Origin: JAJECS01 sp965219705
Lineage (GTDB): Bacteria; Chloroflexota; UBA11872
Assembly: GCA_965219705.1 (NCBI GenBank)
Contig: OZ244789.1
Span: 3,038,001-3,102,000 of the forward strand
Reading direction: 5' to 3'
Length of the DNA: 64,000 nt
This document shows, one piece after another, positions 55,458 through 63,148 of the stretch (the first letter of the stretch is position 1; every line of letters starts with the position of its first letter). The notes under the pieces are model-generated. The model made no database searches and was not told the DNA's origin. It saw nothing but the letters and a program-made list of their open reading frames with translations. Both the position numbers and the translations under genes were made by a program.

Positions 55458-56477
55458 ATGACGAGCAGCACGTCGCCGCCCGACCTGAGCACCCGGCTGG
55501 AGCAATACGTCGGGGCCAAGCGCCGAGGCGTCGAATGGCTGCTCCGGCAGACGCACACCGATGGCTCCATTGGCGATCCGGCACACGGATTCAGGTTCTA
55601 TCGCGTGCCCTGGACCTTCACCGTCGCGGGCGAGACCGCGGCGGCCACGGCGCTCTGCGGCTGGATTCGCCGGCACATGTTCACCGCGGAGGGCGATTTC
55701 GACCGCGGCCGGCGCGTGCTGACCGACGCCTACGCCTATCGAAACGCCACGCTTGTCTACGGCGCGCACATGGCGCGGCAGTTTGACCTGAGCAGCCGCG
55801 GCCTCGACTTCGTCCTCACCATGCAGGACCCGCAATCGGGCGGCTTCACGAACGACCTGCACGCCGACGGCACGCCGGGCGACGTGATGGACATTCCCTA
55901 CGCCTGTGGCTGCGGACTGGCCTGCATCGCCCTGGGCCGTCTGGACGCGGCCCGGGCCGTTCAGGCTTTCCTCGAACGAATCCGGCGCGCGCAGCGCGAG
56001 CTGCCCGACCGGTTGCACTACGCGTGGTCGCGCGAGCGCCAGGCGCTCGTAATAGGCGAGGCCGGCGAGCCGTCGTGGTTCACCGTCGAGGCGCAAGCGG
56101 CCCGCAAGCAGCGCTGGACGGTCGGCGGCATCGCCGCGGCGTTCCTCTGCCGGCTGCACATGGTGGACCCGCAACCGAACTATGTATCGCTCGCGCGCGA
56201 CTACATGGCCTTCTCGATGCAGTGCACGCCCAGGCAGTTCGACTATGCGCAGGTCTGCAAGAGCGGCTGGGGTGCGGCGCTGCTCTATCAGCTCACTGGG
56301 GATGCCGAGTACGGCGCTTGGGCGGCGCGGGTGGGCGATTGCTTCGTCGAGACGCAGCAAGCGGACGGCTCGTGGACCTGGGATCCGCAAGCGACGCTCG
56401 GCGAAACCATCGAATTGACCGCTGAATTCGCGGTGCATGCGGACACGATCATCGGGTGCCTGGCAAGCCGCGCATGA
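55458..56477 (+). CDS. Alpha/alpha-toroid (terpenoid-cyclase/prenyltransferase-fold) protein
   Basis: A 339-residue protein with repeated helical pairs typical of the terpenoid-cyclase/prenyltransferase alpha6 toroid: VEWLLRQTHTDGSIGDPAHG, GLDFVLTMQDPQSGGFTNDL and AFLCRLHMVD repeats, and the final WTWDPQATLGETIELTAEFA. Many such proteins have no known reaction. No squalene-cyclase DXDD motif is evident, so it may bind rather than cyclise. It sits between an LLM flavoprotein and a zinc dehydrogenase. Confidence 0.6.
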   Translation: MTSSTSPPDLSTRLEQYVGAKRRGVEWLLRQTHTDGSIGDPAHGFRFYRVPWTFTVAGETAAATALCGWIRRHMFTAEGDFDRGRRVLTDAYAYRNATLVYGAHMARQFDLSSRGLDFVLTMQDPQSGGFTNDLHADGTPGDVMDIPYACGCGLACIALGRLDAARAVQAFLERIRRAQRELPDRLHYAWSRERQALVIGEAGEPSWFTVEAQAARKQRWTVGGIAAAFLCRLHMVDPQPNYVSLARDYMAFSMQCTPRQFDYAQVCKSGWGAALLYQLTGDAEYGAWAARVGDCFVETQQADGSWTWDPQATLGETIELTAEFAVHADTIIGCLASRA

Positions 56478-56506
56478 CCTCCAGCTGCGGGGCCATTCCG
56501 TCCGTC

Positions 56507-56526
56507 ATTCCCGCGCACGCGGTAAT
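56507..56526 (-). repeat. REP-like palindrome copy B (diverged)
   Basis: ATTCCCGC-GCAC-GCGGTAAT has one mismatch in an 8-bp stem with a 4-base loop. Read on the minus strand it ends in GGAATGACGG, shared with copy A at 28059. It lies just before the zinc dehydrogenase start. Confidence 0.5.
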
Positions 56527-56544
56527 GCAGTCCAAGAAACCCGG

Positions 56545-57636
56545 GTGACTGCAAGTCACGGAGCCGTACTCGTGGCGGCACGTCGCATCGAGCTGCGCGA
56601 CTTTCCCCTGCCCGCTATCGGCGACGACGACGGCCTGCTCAGGATCGAGCTCGCCGGCATCTGCGGCAGCGACATCCACCATTGGGACGGCCACTCGGCC
56701 GTGATCCGCAACGTCCCGGCCTTGCTGGGCCACGAAATCGTCGGCCGCATCGAGCAGGTTGGCGCGGCGGCGGCCGAACGCTGGCAGGTCCAGGTTGGCG
56801 ACCGCGTCATCGTCGAGGCCAGTTTCGGTTGCGGGCGCTGTGAGTGGTGCCGCCGCGGCTCCTACCAGATATGCGCCGACGAGCAGGGCTACGGCGGGCG
56901 GCTTTCGGCCGCCGACCCGCCCCACCTGTGGGGCGCCTACGGCCAGTTTCTCTATCTGCCGCCGCGCGCCCGCGTGCACCGCGTCTCGGAGCGCATCACG
57001 CCGGAGGCCGGCGTCGTGATTGGTGCGGTGCTGGCCAACGGGATTCGCTGGGTGCGCACACTGGGCAACGCCGGCATTGGCGACACGGTGGTCGTCTTTG
57101 GACCGGGGCCGCAGGGACTGGCGGCCACGATCGCGGCACACGCCGCCGGCGCCCGCCGGATCATCGTGGTCGGACTGGCGCGCGACCACGCGCGGCTCAG
57201 CCTGGCCCGGGACCTCGGCGCCAGCCACACCCTGGTGGCGTCACAGGCGACCGTCGCCGAGATTGCGGAATTCACGGAAAATCGGATGGCGGATGTCGCA
57301 ATCGACGTGACGGCCAGCCCGCACGCGGCGGGCCAAGCAGCTCTCGTCGTGCGACCGCTTGGGACGTTGGTGATGGCCGGATCGAAAGGCGGCGCGCCGG
57401 TCGAGCTGCCCTGGGACGAGCTGGTGCGGAAGGAAGTCCGCGCGCTGGGTGTCAACAGCCACGAGACGCAGGCCGTCCACGCAGCGGTCCAACTGGCCGA
57501 AACCGGGCGCTATCCGCTGGAGCGCATGCTCACCCACCGCCTGCCCCTCGCCCAAGCCGCCGAGGCCATCGAACTGGTCCGCTCGGCCAACGCCGCCGAC
57601 GGCGTGGTCAAAGTCGCGCTTGATCCGTGGGACTAG
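56545..57636 (+). CDS. Zinc-dependent medium-chain dehydrogenase
   Basis: A 363-residue MDR enzyme: catalytic-zinc site with GICGSDIHH, GHEIVGRI and an acidic ligand, a structural-zinc set of Cys (FGCGRCEWCRRGSYQIC), and a Rossmann domain with VVFGPGPQGLAATIAA. It oxidises an alcohol, possibly a sugar polyol. GTG at 56545 gives the conserved AVLVAARRIELRDFPLP start; another GTG at 56572 is possible. Confidence 0.88.
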   Translation: MTASHGAVLVAARRIELRDFPLPAIGDDDGLLRIELAGICGSDIHHWDGHSAVIRNVPALLGHEIVGRIEQVGAAAAERWQVQVGDRVIVEASFGCGRCEWCRRGSYQICADEQGYGGRLSAADPPHLWGAYGQFLYLPPRARVHRVSERITPEAGVVIGAVLANGIRWVRTLGNAGIGDTVVVFGPGPQGLAATIAAHAAGARRIIVVGLARDHARLSLARDLGASHTLVASQATVAEIAEFTENRMADVAIDVTASPHAAGQAALVVRPLGTLVMAGSKGGAPVELPWDELVRKEVRALGVNSHETQAVHAAVQLAETGRYPLERMLTHRLPLAQAAEAIELVRSANAADGVVKVALDPWD

Positions 57637-57713
57637 GTGTGTTTGCCACAGAGTTGTGAGACACGGCTGACGGGCGGCAGGCCGTCTAGCGCGGGCTGGT
57701 ATAGGATCTGGCG

Positions 57714-57907
57714 GTGTTTTTCCTGTATTGGGCGATGTACGGCATCGTCACCGGCCAGGCGTTCGTCGTGCAGCCTGTCTACCGGCACAAGCACCCCATC
57801 CTGTCTGGATCATCGGCATCACGTGGCTCGCCCTCGCCGGGCTGACCATCATCTACGACCTCATTCCCGGCGTTGCCGACCGCCGGCTCGGAGTAATCAA
57901 TGGCTGA
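57714..57907 (+). pseudogene. Small membrane protein with a frameshift
   Basis: From the GTG at 57714 one frame reads VFFLYWAMYGIVTGQAFVVQ then PVYRHKHP. Near 57796-57802 the protein-like frame changes by one base and continues VWIIGITWLALAGLTIIYDL then IPGVADRR before the stop at 57905-57907. Each half looks like membrane protein with aromatic-rich or aliphatic helices. A -10-like TATAGG lies eight bases before the GTG. Either a pseudogene or a sequencing error; the following gene overlaps the end. Confidence 0.45.
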
Positions 57908-59114
57908 AGCTGCGGGACGCGTAGAACTAAACCGCAGACGATTCCTGCAACTCTCAGGCGCAAGCCTCGCGGCTTGCGGGCTACACGTCGCCCTTGAACG
58001 GCCTGCTCGTGCTCAGACAGTCGACCCCGCCAGCGAAGAGCCGGATCTGTTCATCATTGACGGCCTGACCGAGGCCGCCAACGACCCAGAAGTGCAGCAA
58101 TACATTCGCACCGGCGCTTTGCCATTCTGGGTCGCGGGATTGTTTGTCAACGTTTGGCGTAGCAACCTTGACTACATTTCCGTGCCACGATATTTGGCCG
58201 ACTATTACCGCCGAGCAGGAGGCGCATACCGTGACGTGGTGGGTGCGCGGCAAATCTGGGAGACGATTCCGCGTCAAGTCCACATGGGCGGGCCACAAGC
58301 ATTGCGAAACTTCCACAGCACTCGGGACTGGAGCCACTTCATTCCCCGCAGCCAGGGCGGCGGCGACAGCGCCGCTGAGGGCATCTTTGAGGACCGGATT
58401 CTGAACCGGATCAGAGGCCAGAAGCCAATGACTGCCGAGGAGATAAGAGCGGCACGAATGGCACTGCGGGCGGAAGCAGTGAGGCATGCCATCAGGCAGA
58501 CAGCGAGAGTAACGGTGTCCGGGGCTCTGGTAGGGTCTGTTACGGCCGGGGTGTTCGCCGTCATGGAGTACGGACTGTCGTATCAAGAAGGCAAAATAGA
58601 TCGAGCCGAGCTTTTTGATCTGGTATGGAAGGAGTCGAGTGCGGGAGTTGCTGTTGGGATCGGCATCACCGGAATCATTGCCGGTTTGGTGATGATCTTC
58701 CCAGCGCTGACGGCGGTTATAAGCCCCTTTGTATTGCCATTGGCTTTTGTTAGCTTTGCCTTCTTGGGGTACCAGTTCTACGCCGCAGCCAAGAGTTGGA
58801 AGGACGCCGGCTTCGATCCGCTGCTGGGAGCCTGGGGCACGTCGAAGGAGATCACTAGGGAAGCCTGGACAAGATCGGCGACGCTGTTCGAGAAGTTCCA
58901 GAACACCGGCAAGGAAGCGTGGACGGAAACAAAGGAGACCACGCAAGAGGCCTGGGACATCATAAGGATTGGCTCGGACGGAATAACTGTAGGTGCAGGC
59001 TCCGCGATACAGTGGGTAATCAATTGGTTTAGAGTTGCGTTCTCGCCAGTCCAGATCTGTGACTACTCGCTAGTCGATATCTATGACTACACGCCAGTCG
59101 AGATCTGCGACTAA
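57900..59114 (+). CDS. Tat-exported membrane protein with an HNH-like motif, function unknown
   Basis: A 404-residue protein. The N-terminus has a twin-arginine signal (NRRRFLQLSGASLAACG). At about 140-180 lies DWSHFIPRSQGGGD then FEDRILNRIRGQK, a His-to-Asn arrangement reminiscent of HNH nucleases but unproven. Two or more membrane helices follow (about 200-290: SGALVGSVTAGVFAVMEYGL, GVAVGIGITGIIAGLVMIFP). Then comes a Lys/Glu/Thr-rich region, and the end carries an 8-residue repeat. The gene uses AGA, AGG and ATA codons and looks A+T-richer than its neighbours, suggesting acquisition. No partner gene is recognisable. Confidence 0.55.
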   Translation: MAEAAGRVELNRRRFLQLSGASLAACGLHVALERPARAQTVDPASEEPDLFIIDGLTEAANDPEVQQYIRTGALPFWVAGLFVNVWRSNLDYISVPRYLADYYRRAGGAYRDVVGARQIWETIPRQVHMGGPQALRNFHSTRDWSHFIPRSQGGGDSAAEGIFEDRILNRIRGQKPMTAEEIRAARMALRAEAVRHAIRQTARVTVSGALVGSVTAGVFAVMEYGLSYQEGKIDRAELFDLVWKESSAGVAVGIGITGIIAGLVMIFPALTAVISPFVLPLAFVSFAFLGYQFYAAAKSWKDAGFDPLLGAWGTSKEITREAWTRSATLFEKFQNTGKEAWTETKETTQEAWDIIRIGSDGITVGAGSAIQWVINWFRVAFSPVQICDYSLVDIYDYTPVEICD

Positions 59115-59117
59115 TGA
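59046..59117 (+). repeat. Three 24-bp tandem repeats at the gene 3' end
   Basis: Units at 59046-59069, 59070-59093 and 59094-59117 share the core AGTC-N3-ATCT-N2-GACTA. Units 1 and 2 agree at 19 of 24 positions. They encode the repeat PVQICDYS, LVDIYDYT and PVEICD, and the last unit contains the stop codon. Confidence 0.75.
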
Positions 59118-59333
59118 GAAGGTATATCGGAGTTGAATCAGCCGGTGACGACTTCCGCCGCACAATGCCCATCCTGCCTGTCGAGGCCCAGACCTAGCAG
59201 GAGTGGTTTGACCGCGAGCAGGAACGTGTCTTCTCCCGCGCCTGTGCAGGCGGACACGGTACTGAGCCGTCAGCCACGACGCCACTTATCCGGCTGTGGG
59301 GAAATATTGAGAATGCGCAAATGCAACCCTCTC

Positions 59334-59351
59334 AATGAACAATGGTTCATT
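59334..59351. terminator. A+T-rich hairpin between convergent genes
   Basis: AATGAAC-AATG-GTTCATT is a 7-bp stem with a 4-base loop between the converging genes that end at 59114 and 59361. No long T-run follows. The rest of the 59115-59360 stretch holds no clear gene. Confidence 0.35.
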
Positions 59352-59360
59352 TGATTCGAC

Positions 59361-60581
59361 CTACCGCGCGGCTTGGACCGACTCCCTCAGCGCCCGCACG
59401 AACCCGTGGGCGTGCTCGGCGTCACGGTGGGGGTTGAGCGAGAGGCGGATGCGGGCGTGGCCGTTCATGTGGCCGAAGGTGCTGCCCCAGCCGCGTGCTG
59501 AGAGCTCGTTGAACACGCGCTCCATGTCCACCGAGTCCGAGGTGAAGTTGATGACGCTGATCAGCGGCCGCACCATCAGACGCAGCTCGTCGATGGCCTC
59601 GATGCCCTCGACAACGATGCGCACGGATTCGAGCAGCCGCGCGGCGGAAGCGCGGTAGCCGGCGCGTCCCAGGTGCCGCATCACGGCCCACGCCGCCGCG
59701 GCATGGTCGCCGGGCTTGGTGGCGGTGAGCGTGTGGATGAATGTCGTCTCCAGCGGCACCGCCTGCAGCAGGCTCGCGTCCCGGATCAGGAAGAACCCGG
59801 TCGCCACCGGCAGCAGGCCCACCTTATGACCATCGGTCATGAACGAGCTCACGCCCGGCACGCTGAGGTCGAAGTCCGGCAGATCGTGCCCCAGCTCGCG
59901 CATGAACGGCAGGATGAAGCCGCCAAATGCGCCGTCGACGTGCAGGTACAGGTCGTGCTCGAGCGCCAGCCGGGCGAATTCGGGCACCGGATCGAGCTGG
60001 CCGAAGTTTCCCTCGGGCGCGGAGCAGATCAGCCCCACGGTGTTGGGCGTTATGGCGCGCTTGACGGCGTCCACGTCGGGGCGCATCTGTTCGTCGACGG
60101 GCGTCTCGATCAGGCGGATCCCGAGAAGTTCGGCGCCCAGCCGGAAGCTGTAGTGCGCCGAGGTGGGCATCACCATTTCCGGCTCTGCCTTTGCCGCTAG
60201 ATTGCGCGCCAGCCGCATGGCCGACATGTTCGACTCGGTGCCGCCGCTGGTGATGAAGCCCGTGGCCTCCGGCCGGCCGAGCAGGCTGGCCATCATGCGC
60301 ACGGCTTCCTTCTCGAACGCATAGGCGCCGGGGTTCATCTCGCGCGCCCACTCCACGAAGTACGTGCCGCGCGCGAGCGTCGCGACGCGGTCCGCGATGG
60401 GGTGCGGCGGGCCGACGTAGGTGATGCCGAAGTTCCGCTCGACGGAGAAGGGGTCTTCCGTCAGCCGATCTTGCACCTCGCCGAGAACCTCCGATTCGGG
60501 CGCGCCCTCTTCCGGAAACGCCATCGGCGGCGGCATGGGCAGTGGGTCGCGCGGCGTATGCCGCTCGAATTCTTGGGCCAC
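59361..60581 (-). CDS. Pyridoxal-phosphate decarboxylase (group II, MfnA/Gad-like)
   Basis: A 406-residue PLP enzyme of the group II amino-acid decarboxylase family: GFITSGGTESNMSAMRLARN for cofactor and substrate, HVDGAFGGFILPFM, and the PLP lysine in MTDGHKVGLLPVATGF. Members act on glutamate, aspartate, tyrosine and related acids; the MfnA-like pattern is closest. GTG start at 60581 with AAGGAG eight bases upstream. It follows the dimethylformamidase-like gene with four bases between them, so both are probably one operon. Confidence 0.85.
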   Translation of the reverse strand: MAQEFERHTPRDPLPMPPPMAFPEEGAPESEVLGEVQDRLTEDPFSVERNFGITYVGPPHPIADRVATLARGTYFVEWAREMNPGAYAFEKEAVRMMASLLGRPEATGFITSGGTESNMSAMRLARNLAAKAEPEMVMPTSAHYSFRLGAELLGIRLIETPVDEQMRPDVDAVKRAITPNTVGLICSAPEGNFGQLDPVPEFARLALEHDLYLHVDGAFGGFILPFMRELGHDLPDFDLSVPGVSSFMTDGHKVGLLPVATGFFLIRDASLLQAVPLETTFIHTLTATKPGDHAAAAWAVMRHLGRAGYRASAARLLESVRIVVEGIEAIDELRLMVRPLISVINFTSDSVDMERVFNELSARGWGSTFGHMNGHARIRLSLNPHRDAEHAHGFVRALRESVQAAR

Positions 60582-60585
60582 GGGT

Positions 60586-63039
60586 CTACTCCTTCAGTCC
60601 GGTCGGGCGGGACCAGCCGGCGCTCATCTCAGTGCCCGGATTGGCCGCCGGATCGGCGAGAGGCTCCGGCGACGCGAAGCGCCGCACGACGTTCTCGGTC
60701 ACGCGTGAAACCGTGTTCTCATAGTCGTTGTGGGACAGGCACGAGCGCCAGGCGATGGAGCCAACCGAGAACACGCCGCCGCCGTTGGGCGTCTCGAAAT
60801 AGGTCATGTCGGCGCGAATGAAGGGGTGGAACTCTCCGGGCATCGGTGGCTCCGAGGGCTTCACGCCGTCGATGCCGCGCGTGTACCACAGCGCCTCGTC
60901 CGCCAGCCCGACGTATTTGTCGGAGTGCCCCAGCGACGAGGCCAGCAGCAATGTGTGCGGCGGCGTGCCCAGGCCAAAGTCCAGGCGGTCCATCTCGTAG
61001 CCCGCGGCGCCGTGATTGACGACCAGCGACGGAATGTCGCCGATGCGCTCGTCGTCGCCGATGCCCTCGAAGATGAACGCCGCGCGCGGTTCGTGGCTGT
61101 CGGGCAGCCGGACGTAAGGCGAGCCCTTGTCGAAGCCCGCCGAGCCGCAGCCGACGCCGACCAGCGCCTGGGGCGGTCGGCCGCGGTTGCGCCAAGCGCC
61201 GCCCATCTCGCCGGTCGTGGCGAGCACCCGCTCGGCTGGCGGATGCTCGAACGGCCAGCTTGTGCCCCAGCGCCGCACCTCGACGACGTGCGGTCGGTTC
61301 GGGTCGACGGCGGTGACGCCGAAGAACCCATTGCCGCCCAGATACATCAAGCGACCGCCGTCGTTCAGATAGGTCTCCAGCCCCTCGATCATGGGGGAGG
61401 TCCAGTACTCGGGATGCGAGCCGGAGATGATGACGCGGTGCCGCTTGAGCAAGTCGGCTCCCTGGGCGTGGAGGTCGTGGTCGGTGATCACGTCATAGGC
61501 CAGGCCGCGGGCTTCCAGCCAATCGATCATGTAGAGATCGGCGGGGAATCGCGACGGCGCCGACCAGACGCGGTAGCGATAGGTGGCGCGCATGTTCAAG
61601 ATCGGCCGGCGCCAGGAACACAGCGCCGCGCCGGTCCCGTCGGTGTGGAAGTCATATAGGCCCGGCATCTGGTTCGCCCGCAGGAATTCGTGCGCCGCCG
61701 AGTTCAGGCTGGGATCGGCGTTGGGGACGCGCTCCGGACTCCAAAATCCCCCGTCGACGTCGCGGAAATTGGCATAGGTGACGTAGGACACCGTCGCCAT
61801 CAACACGCCGATATCGGCCGTCTTCGCGCCGTCGGCGGGCCGCACGAAGAAGGTGATGTAGTCCTCGTCGTCGCCCGACCGCACCCAGGCGGCGTAGACG
61901 CCGCTGCGCAGGTCGTCCGGAACCGTCAACTCGAAGTCGACCTCCCAAAGGGCGTCTTCGAGGTCGTCGTCATGGAAGTGGATGGCGCCGTATTCGTCCG
62001 GTGCGAGCCGGAAATTCGTCTCGCGCCCGGTGTGGTTGTGGCCGGTGACGCCGCGAGTGGGCATCTGCACGGCGCGGCCGTCACGACCGTGCGGGCCGAC
62101 GTCGGTGACCCGGGTGGTGCCGATGTCCTTGCTGAAGTCCCAGGCGGCGACCAGCCCGGCCACCGCCAGCGAGTCGCCGCCGCGCGCGAGGGCCCCGATC
62201 TCGTCGGCTGAGAGCGCACGGTCGTAGACGCGGGGCACGTCGATCTTGCCGTTGAAGTGGGAATTCGTAAGCACGGCGCCGCCCTCATGGGACTCGAGGG
62301 CGGCGGCCATGACCAGCGGCGCGCCCTCCGACGGCCGCGCACGGTCCGCCGTCATGGGCGGCTGATGTGCCAGGACCTCCTGCAGGGCGGAGCCATGCTC
62401 CATGCCCTCCAACGTTCGCTGATGGTCCACCAGCGGCGTTTCGCCGGCCGACTGGGCGCCGGGCAGGGTCATGGTCGCGTAACCGCGGCCGCGTTCCACC
62501 GGCCAGGGATGCTTGGGGATTTGATAGACGCTGAGCCGCTGCGAGGCGGCATCGTAGGTCATGGCCGCGAACGTCCACTGATGCTCGAGCAACTGCGTCA
62601 CGGCGCCGGCGATCGCCCGACCGCCCGCTCCGTCGCCAATCACCGCCTGAAGATCGCCGCCGATTCCCACAAAAAGGCCATAGCCGGAACTCGCCGGAGC
62701 CTCGAGGCCATGCGTGACGATGGCTTGCGCCTCCTCCTTGACGGGCGTCGTGGGCATGATCCAAGCCGTGAACGTGAAGCTGTCGAGTTCGCCCAGCACG
62801 TCGGCATAGGGAATCTGCACGCTGGAGCCAGTGCGGATGGCCTGCTCGCGGCCGGCGTACTCGCCGCCGACGGCGGATTCGACCAGAGGGGCTTTGAACC
62901 CGGGCCCGCGGGGATTGTCGTCGCAATGCACCAGCCGGACGAGGTCCGCCCGGTAGGTGGGATGCGCACTGCTGACCATGAAGCGCACCGTGTCCCCGGG
63001 CGCCGTGTGCAGGGGATCGCAGTAGCCGACGATCTTCAT
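60586..63039 (-). CDS. N,N-dimethylformamidase large-subunit-like protein
   Basis: An 817-residue protein. An N-terminal region (about 1-50) is followed by a LamG-like beta-sandwich (about 85-290) and a large C-terminal domain similar to the dimethylformamidase large subunit. That domain has TVSYVTYANF, MRATYRYRVWSAP, VIISGSHPEYWTSPMIEGLE with a probable iron-ligand Glu, and DGGRLMYLGGNGFFG. The known enzyme has an unusual mononuclear iron held by two Tyr and one Glu, and needs a small subunit; none is encoded here. Whether this protein cleaves amides is not known; homologues are widespread as hypothetical proteins. Confidence 0.7.
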   Translation of the reverse strand: MKIVGYCDPLHTAPGDTVRFMVSSAHPTYRADLVRLVHCDDNPRGPGFKAPLVESAVGGEYAGREQAIRTGSSVQIPYADVLGELDSFTFTAWIMPTTPVKEEAQAIVTHGLEAPASSGYGLFVGIGGDLQAVIGDGAGGRAIAGAVTQLLEHQWTFAAMTYDAASQRLSVYQIPKHPWPVERGRGYATMTLPGAQSAGETPLVDHQRTLEGMEHGSALQEVLAHQPPMTADRARPSEGAPLVMAAALESHEGGAVLTNSHFNGKIDVPRVYDRALSADEIGALARGGDSLAVAGLVAAWDFSKDIGTTRVTDVGPHGRDGRAVQMPTRGVTGHNHTGRETNFRLAPDEYGAIHFHDDDLEDALWEVDFELTVPDDLRSGVYAAWVRSGDDEDYITFFVRPADGAKTADIGVLMATVSYVTYANFRDVDGGFWSPERVPNADPSLNSAAHEFLRANQMPGLYDFHTDGTGAALCSWRRPILNMRATYRYRVWSAPSRFPADLYMIDWLEARGLAYDVITDHDLHAQGADLLKRHRVIISGSHPEYWTSPMIEGLETYLNDGGRLMYLGGNGFFGVTAVDPNRPHVVEVRRWGTSWPFEHPPAERVLATTGEMGGAWRNRGRPPQALVGVGCGSAGFDKGSPYVRLPDSHEPRAAFIFEGIGDDERIGDIPSLVVNHGAAGYEMDRLDFGLGTPPHTLLLASSLGHSDKYVGLADEALWYTRGIDGVKPSEPPMPGEFHPFIRADMTYFETPNGGGVFSVGSIAWRSCLSHNDYENTVSRVTENVVRRFASPEPLADPAANPGTEMSAGWSRPTGLKE

Positions 63040-63148
63040 GCCTCACCGGTCCTTTGTTGCCGATTCCAGCGAAACGCCCACAGGGCGCGGCGCCCAGAAT
63101 GCCGCAGAACGCCCTCGCGTGCAGACACGGCGTCGAGATGTGGCCGGG

